DNA of 33,661 nucleotides from a bacterium. Its GTDB lineage: Bacteria; Bacteroidota; Bacteroidia; Flavobacteriales_D; Sanyastnellaceae. Positions 17,089 through 26,300 of the stretch are shown in pieces; position 1 is the first letter of the stretch, and each line of letters starts with the position of its first letter. A program made the position numbers and the translations under genes. Below the pieces are notes generated by a model. That model searched no databases and had not been told where the DNA came from. It saw only the letters and a list, made by a program, of their open reading frames with translations. Where the stretch lies: NCBI GenBank assembly GCA_029979565.1, contig JAPOHG010000021.1:1-33661 (forward strand). The letters run 5' to 3'.

Positions 17089-18960
17089 TTATCGACCAAG
17101 CCGAACAAGGAGAACCGCAAGGTCCGAGGCACTCACCCCTGAAATTCTCGAAGCTGTTGCGAGGGTGTCAGGCTTTTCAGCAGAGAGCTTTTCGCGGGCT
17201 TCACTGCTGAGTGATTCGAGCGCATGGTAATCAAAACCCTTCGGGATGGTCACGTAGTCCAATCGCTGGAGTTTGTCGGCTACTGCTTGCTCCTTCTCAA
17301 TGTAGCCCTGGTACTTGATCTCCACCTCCATGCTTTCGAGGTCAGAAGTTGTCAGTGCGTTTTGCTTCGAAAGCACAGCCACCGACTCCATGTGATCAAT
17401 CATATCGTTAACACCAATGTTCGGCCGGGTCAGAATGGAGATCGCTTTTTGTTTCTGCTTCAATGGGGTAGACCCTTTAGCAGCCAATAGGTTTGCTGCG
17501 TCATCGGGAGATACACTGAGCTTTTCCAATCCTTTGCGCATGGCTTGGACACGTGTTCGTTTCTGTTCGAGATCGCGCAACCGGTCGTCCCCAGCCAATC
17601 CAATGCTATGAGACAAAGGGGTCAGGCGTTGGTCTGCATTGTCTTGGCGCAGGAGTATGCGGTACTCAGCGCGAGAGGTGAACATGCGGTAAGGTTCTTT
17701 GGTGCCTTTTGTGACGAGGTCATCGATCAAGACGCCAACATATGCTTGGTTGCGCTTCAACACAACGGGCTCTTTGTTCCACGTGGAACGTGCGGCATTG
17801 ATGCCCGCCATGATGCCTTGTGCAGCCGCTTCCTCATACCCGGTGGTTCCGTTGATTTGTCCTGCAAAAAAGAGGTTGTTGATGGCCTTGGTCTCGAGAC
17901 TATGCCGTAGTTGAGTTGGATGAAAAAAGTCGTATTCCACAGCGTACCCTGGTCGGAAAAACTTGACATTTTCGAATCCAGGAACCGCTCTGAGCGCACG
18001 GACTTGGACGTCTTCAGGCAAGCTGGTGCTGAACCCGTTTACATAGACTTCAATGGTGTCCCAACCCTCTGGCTCAACGAATAATTGATGTGCATCCTTG
18101 TCGCTGAACCGCTCGATTTTGTCTTCGATGCTGGGACAGTACCGCGGTCCCAAGCCTTGGATGCGACCGTTGAACATCGGAGAACGATCGAAACCTTCAC
18201 GCAGCAATTCGTGAACACCGGTGTTGGTATAGGCGATATGGCAACTGCGCTGATGCTTGAGCAAAGGGGTGTCGGTATAGGAAAACCGCTGCGGATTGTC
18301 ATCGCCCTTTTGCTCTTCCATGACGGCGTAATTGATGCTTCGGCCATCGACGCGTGGGGGCGTTCCGGTTTTCATGCGGTCAGCACTGAAGCCGTGCTCG
18401 ACCAGTTGTTCTGTGATGCCGCGGACGGCTTTTTCCCCAGCGCGGCCGCCACCAAACTGTTTTTCACCGACGTGCATGAGGCCATTAAGAAACGTGCCCG
18501 CAGTAACCACGACGGATCGGGACCGGATCATTGCTCCGAGCTGGGTTTTTACGCCCACACACACTCCGTTTTCTATGAGCAATTCGATGACGGCGTCTTG
18601 CCAGAAATCGAGTTTTGGTGTTTGCTCGAGCATGAGCCGCCATTTTTCAGCGAAACGCATGCGGTCGTTTTGGGTACGCGGTGACCACATAGCTGGCCCT
18701 TTGGAACGATTCAACATTCGAAACTGAATGGCGCTGTGGTCGCTTACAATTCCTGAGTATCCTCCGAGCGCATCGATTTCCCGCACAATCTGGCCCTTGG
18801 CAATTCCACCCATGGCGGGATTGCAGGACATTTGTCCGATGACACCCATGTTCATGGTGATGAGCAGGGTAGAAGCTCCAAGGTTGGCCGCCGCTGCCGC
18901 GGCTTCGTTTCCAGCGTGACCTGCACCAACTACAATAACGTCATACGTATCATGGATCAT
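17089..18960 (-). CDS. mnmG: tRNA uridine-34 carboxymethylaminomethyl modification enzyme MnmG
   Basis: A 623-residue FAD protein (also called GidA), full length for the family. With MnmE it installs the carboxymethylaminomethyl group on wobble uridine 34 of certain tRNAs, using glycine or ammonium and a folate one-carbon donor. The FAD-binding start V-I-V-V-G-A-G-H-A-G-N-E-A is clear. Family blocks follow: S-C-N-P-A-M-G-G-I-A-K-G, the T-A-G-T-F-L-N-G segment, K-T-G-T-P-P-R, G-Q-I-N-G-T-T-G-Y-E-E-A-A-A-Q-G, and T-S-R-A-E-Y-R near the C-terminal domain. It is the last gene of a four-gene operon and its ATG overlaps the ybeY stop (ATGA). A parS-like site is embedded in its coding sequence at 17775-17790 and another sits just past the stop. 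Confidence 0.97.
   Translation of the reverse strand: MIHDTYDVIVVGAGHAGNEAAAAAANLGASTLLITMNMGVIGQMSCNPAMGGIAKGQIVREIDALGGYSGIVSDHSAIQFRMLNRSKGPAMWSPRTQNDRMRFAEKWRLMLEQTPKLDFWQDAVIELLIENGVCVGVKTQLGAMIRSRSVVVTAGTFLNGLMHVGEKQFGGGRAGEKAVRGITEQLVEHGFSADRMKTGTPPRVDGRSINYAVMEEQKGDDNPQRFSYTDTPLLKHQRSCHIAYTNTGVHELLREGFDRSPMFNGRIQGLGPRYCPSIEDKIERFSDKDAHQLFVEPEGWDTIEVYVNGFSTSLPEDVQVRALRAVPGFENVKFFRPGYAVEYDFFHPTQLRHSLETKAINNLFFAGQINGTTGYEEAAAQGIMAGINAARSTWNKEPVVLKRNQAYVGVLIDDLVTKGTKEPYRMFTSRAEYRILLRQDNADQRLTPLSHSIGLAGDDRLRDLEQKRTRVQAMRKGLEKLSVSPDDAANLLAAKGSTPLKQKQKAISILTRPNIGVNDMIDHMESVAVLSKQNALTTSDLESMEVEIKYQGYIEKEQAVADKLQRLDYVTIPKGFDYHALESLSSEAREKLSAEKPDTLATASRISGVSASDLAVLLVRLGR
17775..17790. promoter_or_regulatory. 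parS: Second parS-like ParB binding site, inside mnmG
   Basis: TGTTCCACGTGGAACG matches 13 of the 14 fixed positions of TGTTnCACGTGnAACA, with a perfect 14-base palindrome at its centre (17776-17789). It lies 704 bases from the first site. It encodes R-S-T-W-N in the MnmG frame, in a stretch just before the conserved block A-Y-V-G-V-L-I-D-D-L. Confidence 0.65.
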
Positions 18961-19385
18961 GGCTTCGAATCATGGTAACGCGCAATCCATTCATCTTCCT
19001 TAGCGCGCATGGTGGTTTGATCGGCGGCTGTTTTGTCTTTGTACCCAACGAGGTGCAAATGTCCATGGATGATGACACGCAGCAACTCATTGAAAAACAA
19101 TTGATTATGGGTTTTTGCGTTGTCCTTCACGCGGTCAATGGAAATCATTAAATCACCGGAAAGCGTGTCGTTTTCGCAGTAGTCAAAAGTGATGATATCG
19201 GTGTAATAATGGTGTTGAAGGTGGGTTTTGTTCAACTCAAGCAGGTAGTCATCGGAGCAGAAAACCACCCCCAAATCTCCAACGGTCTTCCCGTGTTCGG
19301 CGGCAAAGGTGTGAACCCAGGAACGAATTTTGCGCCGCTTTGGACAGCGGAACGAGTGGTCGGCATTGTGAAATTGGAATGCCAA
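18957..19385 (-). CDS. ybeY: Endoribonuclease YbeY (rRNA maturation)
   Basis: A 142-residue metal-dependent RNase needed for 16S rRNA 3'-end processing and ribosome quality control. The metal site is H107-G-H-L-H111-L-V-G-Y, the UPF0054 signature. The usual final His of the H-x(3)-H-x(5)-H site appears instead within G-Y-K-D-K-T, a variant common in Bacteroidota members as far as known. D-I-I-T-F-D-Y and G-D-L-M-I-S match the family beta strands. The stop overlaps the mnmG start by four bases, and the RsbW-like ATPase gene ends 10 bases upstream, so it is the third gene of the DUF4175-ATPase-ybeY-mnmG operon. Confidence 0.95.
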   Translation of the reverse strand: MAFQFHNADHSFRCPKRRKIRSWVHTFAAEHGKTVGDLGVVFCSDDYLLELNKTHLQHHYYTDIITFDYCENDTLSGDLMISIDRVKDNAKTHNQLFFNELLRVIIHGHLHLVGYKDKTAADQTTMRAKEDEWIARYHDSKP

Positions 19386-19395
19386 GGAAGCTGGT

Positions 19396-19815
19396 TTAAG
19401 ACGCCGCGAAGACGTTGTTGAAGGTCAGTTCAACGATTCGGCCGTCGTCGTCGAACGCGCATTCGTCGGCCAAGCTGCGCATCAGGAAAACACCGCGGCC
19501 ATTTGGTTTTTCGATGTTTTCTGGAGAGGTTGGATCGGGAACGTTCTCGAAATCAAAACCAGCGCCTTGGTCGGTGATTTTGAAATAGAGGTTGCGCGCC
19601 TGCAGCTCGTATTCAACCACGACAGTCTTGTCGTCCTGCAGCTTGTTGCCGTGCACAATGGCATTGTTTACAGCTTCGGTCATTGCGATCAACACGTCGC
19701 CATAACACTCGTCATCGAACGCACTGTTGTCTCGAATTTCATCGATCAAACGCTCAATAATCGCAATGTTCTCCGGCTGGGAAGCAAATTCCAATTTATG
19801 CATGGTTTCAATCAT
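19396..19815 (-). CDS. RsbW-like ATP-binding regulatory protein (anti-sigma kinase fold)
   Basis: A 139-residue single-domain GHKL ATPase of the HATPase_c_2 / RsbW type. The N-box is T-E-A-V-N-N-A-I-V-H-G-N, followed by D-Q-G-A-G-F-D and G-R-G-V-F-L-M-R. In Firmicutes such proteins are serine kinases that hold a sigma factor and release it through an antagonist partner. No sigma factor or STAS-domain antagonist gene is in the window, so the partner here is unknown. The gene starts 5 bases after the DUF4175 stop and ends 10 bases before ybeY, so it is clearly part of that operon. ATG 19803 is a possible alternative start, four codons in. Confidence 0.9.
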   Translation of the reverse strand: MIETMHKLEFASQPENIAIIERLIDEIRDNSAFDDECYGDVLIAMTEAVNNAIVHGNKLQDDKTVVVEYELQARNLYFKITDQGAGFDFENVPDPTSPENIEKPNGRGVFLMRSLADECAFDDDGRIVELTFNNVFAAS

Positions 19816-19820
19816 AATGA

Positions 19821-22800
19821 CTAGCGTTCGGGTTGAAGCTCGAGTTCGGGCTTTGTGTCGTCCAAATTATTGAAATAATCGTTGACTCGGTCCCGGTAAT
19901 AACCCTGCAATTCAAGGGGGATTGTTCGTAACCATTCGGCTTCACGCGCCTTTTGGTCCAGGTATTCCAACAGCGGGGCAGGGGTGGTTGCGAGGTTTTG
20001 GTTGCCAGTTTTGGATTTGCGCTTATCATCCTCACCGCGGGTCATTTCGGCTTTTTCAGCTTCGAGCAATCGAACCAACAGCTCTTGTTGTCGCTCCAGG
20101 GTTTCGATGGTCACGTCCTTGTTGACAAGGTCACGTTCGATTTCCTCCATTTCTTTAGCGATGTCGCTCATCTGCGTGCCGTCTCCAGATCCGTCTGCGT
20201 TCAGATCTTGGGCTTTTTTCTCGGCCATTTGGCGGAGGGCAGCTTGTTGGGCTGCCATTTGCGCAAGCTCCTTGCTCAACTGACGCTGTTGGCGTCCATT
20301 TGGTCCGGCGTTGGCGCCTTCACCCATCATCTCCTTCATTTTCTCCAATCGCTCGCCCAGCGATTGCTGCATTTTCTTGATATCGCCGGCGCTTGGTGCG
20401 GGTTTGGGTTTTCCATTGCCGCCGGGGTTTTCGCAATTGCCGCTTCCAGGCTGCTTCTGCGCCATTTCTTGTTGCATCTGCTGCAGCGCGTCATCCAACA
20501 TCAAGGCCAGGTTGTTGAAGCTGGTCATCACGTACTGCTGGTTGCTGGTGATGAGGTCGGTTTCACGGTCGCCGAAGCCACCCAAGGCTTGTTCCATGTG
20601 GTGGTTGATGAGGCCAATTTCGCGGTTGACAGCCGGTGCCAATTGCGGGATTCGCATGCTTAACTCAAATAGAGAATCTTCCACCATGCGCGCATCGTCT
20701 TTGAGCCGGCGTTGGGTTTGTCCATGCATCACGTAAGCGGGGTCGTTGTCGCTTGTGGTGCGCAGCGCCTCCATCAACCCCTCCTCATCAAACGACAGGT
20801 CGATGATGTTTTCGAGCAAGGCACGCAAGGCGTCCATGTCGATTTCCAGGGATTCTTCGCTTTGCTGCTGCATCATGCTTTCCATTTGCTCGGCCATTTG
20901 CTGCATTTCGTCTGCGGCTTGCTGCTGTTGCTGGGAGGCTTTTTTGTTTTTCTCTTGCTCAAGCTGATCGGAGCTTTCACTCATCTTTTGTTCAATGGAT
21001 TCGCGTTCTTCTGCGCGGTCCATGGTGGCATTGGGATTTTCGAGTTCTTGGTTGTCTTTGTCCAGTTGGTCAAGGCGCTCCTGGATTTCTTCAAACGCCT
21101 TGTTTAAGGAGTCTTGTTCGGCCTTGAGGCTGTCGCTTGTGCCGTCCTCATTTCGCGTCAGTTCAGCCAACTCCTCCTGTTTTTCAGCCAACGCTTTGAG
21201 GTCCTCAATAGCCTCCTCCATTTTCACCTCATATTCGAGTTGCTTGAATTGCTCCAAGGCGCGGTCCAACTCTTTTTCCAGAGACTCTTGATCGACCTGC
21301 ATGTTCTCGAGCTGCTCCTGAATTTGCTCCAACGCCTCGGGATCCATTTCATCCATCAGCCGCTGCATCTCCTCGTACATAGCCTTGAGTTCTTCACTCA
21401 TCACCTGTTCCATGAGCTCTTGAAGCTGCTCTTGCTTTTCGAGGATGCGCTCTTCTTCGGGGCTGAATTCGTTCGAGCGCTCATCCTTTTCGCTGTTTTG
21501 TTGCTGGAGTTGTTCAAGGTTTTCGCGGAGTTCCTCTTGTTTCTTCATGAGCTCTTCAAGGGCCCGTTCATCCTTCCAGTCGATTTCATTGTCTTCCGCC
21601 AGCTGCCTGCGAAGCTCCTCCACTTCTTCGCGCAATTCGGCGGCGCTTTCCCGTGCTTGGCGCATCTGGTCTTCGATGTCTGCGTTGGCTTGGTCGCGTT
21701 CCTCCCGGATATCCAACTCCGAAGGGGGGGAGAAGGTGCGGGGTGTGGAGCGAGCCATTTTTGGGCCGTGGATGCGGTCGTTGTCCCACACCTCGAACCA
21801 ATACTCGAGCACATCCCCTTGTACGATGCCCAATTCCGATAACGACCACTCAAAGAAAAAGCGGTCGGAACGCCCATTTGGCGATTCGAGCGGTATGCGG
21901 GTGACGCTATTGGGGTCCGGGGCGTCAGCGACGAATAATTCCTCAGGCCGGTCACCAACTTCCAACCAATGGTAGGCGAAGGTCAACCGACTGAAGCCGT
22001 AGTCATCGGAAACTTCCCCATTGAAGTAACGCACCGATTGTACGGTGGAGTCGACGCGCTCTGAGGCGCTGATGCGTGGAGCCTGGTCGGTGAGAACTTG
22101 GAGGTAGTAACGAAGCGAGTCCAAGGCGCCGACCGCCTGGTTGGTGGGCACCAACCAATACGGCCCACTTTCGGTGGCGCGCAGTGAGCTGGTGAACACA
22201 CCGGCTGCCCCTTGAAGCACCTCCGACGGTTGGCCCGGAGCCACGATCCGCAGGGAATCGGTGTCTTTGCTTCGTACCGACCATTCAATGGTTGTCCCTT
22301 CGGGAATGCGGAGGTTGCCAATGTCAACGAGCGTTTCCCGAGGCAGCTCGGTGTAAGCGGGAGGGGTGGTTGTAATTTCCAATCCAACCAGTGTGGGGAC
22401 GGGCAAGGCAATGAGCCGATAGGTGGACGAGGAAACCCCACCTCCCGTCAACCGAAAAGGAATGTCTTCTCGAACCAAAGGAAAGGTGTGCTGGAACGTA
22501 TTCCCAACGCGCTCCATGCGGTATCGGCTGTCTCCGACTTCCACCATCACAACATCAGGTGTCGTTTCTCCTTCCGTCGTGGCCGTGAGTGTGAACGGCT
22601 GCATGGCCGGTACCCGAAGGTCATCACCTACGACAAACGAGAAGGGGGGAGGAGGGATGAAATCTTGGCGATGGGCGAGAATGCGTCCGGCGGGCTCCTT
22701 CACCAATGCAGGACTCCACACCCACATGCACGAAGCAATCAACAGCACCGGTAATGCATAACGCAGCAACCCCTTGCTTTTTTCCCAATCAATGGCGCGA

Positions 22801-23240
22801 TTAAACGCAACGGGCTGGAGTGCGGATGTGCGCTCCTCAATGGACGCTTCCAGCAGGGATGTATCTGCGGGATGAGATTCAGCACCCAATTGCTGTTGCA
22901 GCTGGAGCACGTTTAACAGGCGGTCGCTGATTTCAGGAAAATGACGCCCGATCAAAGCACTGGCCTCTTCGTGCGACAACCCCTTGCCAATTTGCGCCCA
23001 TTTCAACAAAGGAACCACCAACCAAACCACCAACAGGATAGAGCTGCCGGACAACAGGGTCCAAAACAATACGGTTCGACCGGCGATGCCAAACCGACCA
23101 ACGGACTCGATCAAAGCAAACCCAATTCCCGCACAAATCAACACCGCCAGCGAGCGCAGCGCGCCATTGACGAGTTGATTCAGGTAGTAGGCTCGGATAA
23201 ATTCATCGAGCTTTTGGATGAGGCTTCCGCGTTGGGCCAT
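19821..23240 (-). CDS. DUF4175-type membrane protein with long coiled-coil region
   Basis: A 1139-residue protein with about three membrane spans near the N-terminus (roughly residues 28-47, 55-77 and 158-176). Residues about 185-510 look beta-rich and probably face the periplasm. From about residue 510 to 850 the chain is extremely rich in Glu, Gln and Leu and predicts long coiled coils. A Gly/Pro/Asn-rich stretch near 940 is followed by further helical repeats (K-M-Q-Q-S-L-G-E-R-L). This layout matches the large DUF4175 family of Bacteroidota, of unknown function. It heads the operon with the RsbW-like ATPase, ybeY and mnmG, an order known from other Flavobacteriia. On the minus strand TAACTTCG lies upstream of the start, one base off the -7 consensus. 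Confidence 0.85.
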   Translation of the reverse strand: MAQRGSLIQKLDEFIRAYYLNQLVNGALRSLAVLICAGIGFALIESVGRFGIAGRTVLFWTLLSGSSILLVVWLVVPLLKWAQIGKGLSHEEASALIGRHFPEISDRLLNVLQLQQQLGAESHPADTSLLEASIEERTSALQPVAFNRAIDWEKSKGLLRYALPVLLIASCMWVWSPALVKEPAGRILAHRQDFIPPPPFSFVVGDDLRVPAMQPFTLTATTEGETTPDVVMVEVGDSRYRMERVGNTFQHTFPLVREDIPFRLTGGGVSSSTYRLIALPVPTLVGLEITTTPPAYTELPRETLVDIGNLRIPEGTTIEWSVRSKDTDSLRIVAPGQPSEVLQGAAGVFTSSLRATESGPYWLVPTNQAVGALDSLRYYLQVLTDQAPRISASERVDSTVQSVRYFNGEVSDDYGFSRLTFAYHWLEVGDRPEELFVADAPDPNSVTRIPLESPNGRSDRFFFEWSLSELGIVQGDVLEYWFEVWDNDRIHGPKMARSTPRTFSPPSELDIREERDQANADIEDQMRQARESAAELREEVEELRRQLAEDNEIDWKDERALEELMKKQEELRENLEQLQQQNSEKDERSNEFSPEEERILEKQEQLQELMEQVMSEELKAMYEEMQRLMDEMDPEALEQIQEQLENMQVDQESLEKELDRALEQFKQLEYEVKMEEAIEDLKALAEKQEELAELTRNEDGTSDSLKAEQDSLNKAFEEIQERLDQLDKDNQELENPNATMDRAEERESIEQKMSESSDQLEQEKNKKASQQQQQAADEMQQMAEQMESMMQQQSEESLEIDMDALRALLENIIDLSFDEEGLMEALRTTSDNDPAYVMHGQTQRRLKDDARMVEDSLFELSMRIPQLAPAVNREIGLINHHMEQALGGFGDRETDLITSNQQYVMTSFNNLALMLDDALQQMQQEMAQKQPGSGNCENPGGNGKPKPAPSAGDIKKMQQSLGERLEKMKEMMGEGANAGPNGRQQRQLSKELAQMAAQQAALRQMAEKKAQDLNADGSGDGTQMSDIAKEMEEIERDLVNKDVTIETLERQQELLVRLLEAEKAEMTRGEDDKRKSKTGNQNLATTPAPLLEYLDQKAREAEWLRTIPLELQGYYRDRVNDYFNNLDDTKPELELQPER

Positions 23241-23318
23241 AGCCTTACGAAGTTACAATCCAACACGGGTTCAGCAGCGGGTTGTTGTGTGCATGTGAGC
23301 GTTCAATGGGAATGTGTG

Positions 23319-23326
23319 TACTTTTG
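23319..23326 (+). promoter_or_regulatory. Candidate -7 promoter element for the lamin-tail protein gene
   Basis: TACTTTTG matches the Bacteroidota -7 consensus TAnnTTTG exactly. It ends 29 bases before the ATG at 23356, and would leave almost no leader for the alternative ATG at 23338, which supports the downstream start. No TTG lies at the usual -33 distance. Confidence 0.5.
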
Positions 23327-23355
23327 GTTCCCCCAAAATGGTAGCAACGATTCAC

Positions 23356-26300
23356 ATGCCTACGATTATTACCGCCACAACCCCACGTATTCGAGCGGGG
23401 TTTTTCACCCTTCTTTTGATCGGCATTGCAACTTCGGCTGGCTGGTCCCAATTGGTCATCAACGAATTCGATCCCTCTGGACCCGGAACGGATACCGAGG
23501 AGTTTGTTGAGCTGTACGGAACCCCAAGCGAAGACCTTTCTGGCTATGCGCTGGTTATTTACAACGGCTCCAATGCCCAATCGAATTTAACGATTGACTT
23601 GACGGGGCTTTCGCTCGATGCCGATGGATTCTTGTTGATCGGTGGGCCCGGCTTGCCCGAAGCAGACGTGGTCATTGAATCAACCAACTGGTTGCAAGTG
23701 GGCCAAGAAGGCATCGCTCTGTATGATGCGGATGCTGCGAATTTCCCCAACGGCACTCCGGTTACGGATGAGGATTTATTGGATGCGGTGGTTTACGGCA
23801 ACAACCAACCGCCAATGTTGAGTTTGTTGGACGTGCTGACACCGAACGGTGTGCAATTGAACGAAAGTGCTGAAGGCTTGGCGGATTACCAAAGTTTGTC
23901 CCGCGTCCCCGATGGCGGCTCCCCACAAACTCCAGGCGACTTCATTTTGCAAGCACCCACTCCAGGATACAGCAACGTATTGGTGTGTGATGGGGGACAA
24001 ATCACCCTCCAAAATGCGGCAAACAGCGAGGTGTGTACGGATGCGAGCGAACTGGTATTGATTCAATTGTTGCACACCAACGACGTGCCTGAAGCGTCCT
24101 TTACAGCGGTGGTTGCCGATGCAGAGACCGGACTGATCATGGCAACGTTTGACGGGCCTGCGGTAAACGTCGCCGGCATGGGAGATGGTGTATTGGAGGT
24201 GTTTGGCGTTTCCCATAATGACCCTCTGATTGCGTCGACAACCGCGTCCGGTCAGCCCGTGGAGGGCATTGAGGGTGAGGGGTGTTATGCCTTTGCCTTC
24301 AACTCAATTGAAATCATTGGCGAGACCTGCGACCCTCCGGCGTGTGATGGAGGAAACGTCACAGACGCGTCGGGCACTCCGTCAGCACTCGGATGTCTGG
24401 GCATGGAAAACGCAGTAGTCACCTTTGGATACACGTCGGAAGCTGTGGATGCGGAGTACATTTTTGTCATCACAGACGAAGCCCAAGTCATCTTGGACAC
24501 CGTGGGTTTCCCGCAGTACGATTTCACTGCATTGGGCGTGGGTACGTATCAAGTATGGGGCAGCAGTGGTTTGGAGGGGTTTGATGAAACCACGCTTGAG
24601 GCGGGAAGTCCATTGAGTGGAATTCTCGGTGTGGAGTGTGACAGCCTGAGCAATTCGTTTTTGGAAGTTGAAATTTTGGATTGTGAGAGTGCGAGTTTCT
24701 GCGAAGAGATTTTCATTTCCGAATACGTCGAAGGCAACAGCAACAACAAGGCGCTGGAGCTTTACAACCCTTCGCCGGTGGCCATTAATTTGGAGGGGTA
24801 CCACATGGAGACATGGAACAACGGGGCCTCAGAACCTACCAACACCCAACTGCTTGAAGGGGTCATTGAACCAAACGACGTGTTCGTCATCATGAACGCA
24901 TTGGCGGCACCCGAGCTGTACCAAGCGGCGGACATCGAAAGCCAGGTGACGTGGTTCAACGGCAACGACGTGATCGTGCTGTACCACGACGGGGTCATCA
25001 TCGACCAAATGGGTGAGTTTGGCCCGGATCCGGGATCACCGTTCACGGTCGATGGGGGCGCGGGAGAGATGGCGGAGTACACCCTGGTGCGCAAATCCAA
25101 TGTTTCCCAAGGAAGCACCAATTGGGAGGTGGGCCAATACCAATGGGACGTCTATCCCCAGGACACCTTTGACTTCATTGGATACCACTCGGCTACGTGC
25201 ACAGGCACGCCGGATATGGCGTTGGGTTTTGCGGCGACTGATCTGTACGTGTTTGAGGGGGGAGGAGCAGAAGTTGTGATGCAAGTGGCGTACCCCTTGC
25301 AAGACGCAACGGTTGTCGTGGACGTTGTTGGTGGAACCGCGACACCGGGCGATGATTTCCCCGGGGTGTTCCCGCTTCCGGAATTTTCATTCCCCATCGG
25401 ATTGCTGAACGACCAATCCTTCACCTTCGCGGCCATCGACGACGAAGAGCCGGAAGGGGAAGAGACGGTGGAATTGGCGATTGAAGTGACATCCGGGGAG
25501 GTCGTATTGCTCATCGACACCGTGACCATTCACATCCAACCTTCGGATCTGACCTATCCGGTGTACGACATTGCGACCGTTCGATCGGTTGATTTTGTCT
25601 CCGGTGTAACGGATAGCTTGGGGGTTTCATGTGAATTGCGCGGCATTGCGCACGGGTGGAACGACTACCCCTCTGGCCTTCAGTTCACCTTGATTGATTC
25701 AACCCACGGCATCAACGTCTTCAGTCCGCTTTCTGATTTTGGGTATGAAGAAGTAGTTCCAGGAGACAGCCTGCGGATTCGAGGGACCATTGCGCAGTTT
25801 GCAGGACTGACGCAAATCATTGCTGACACGGTGCTGTACGAGGGCTCAGGCTTCTTAACCGAACAGCCAGAGCTGGTGCAGGAACTCAACGAAGAAACGG
25901 AATCCCACGTCATTCGACTGAAGTGTGTGGAATTAGTGGATCCCGCGCAATGGACGAACAGCGCTCCGAGTTTTGAGGTGGACATCACAACAGGGGCACA
26001 GGTATACACCATGCGCATCGATGCCAACACGGACCTGTTTTTGACGGATCCACCGGTGGGGGTTTTCGGGGTGACAGGTATCGGTGACCAGCGGGATTTT
26101 GACGAGCCGCATTTTGAAGGCTACCGCATTTCACCGCGCTATCAATCTGACCTCTCCGAACCGGTAGATGCGGCTTTTACAGTGGTTTCACCGTGGAATT
26201 TGTTGGACGGAAATTTGGAAATTGAAAACCTGAGTACAGGTGCAGCGGGGTACTATTGGACATTTGGGGATGGCGGAACCAGCGATGAGGAAACCCCAGA

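Noticed and set aside
19953-21842. Long plus-strand open frames opposite the DUF4175 gene
   Set aside because: They are leucine/histidine/phenylalanine-rich mirror images of the Glu/Gln-rich coiled coil and show no family motifs.
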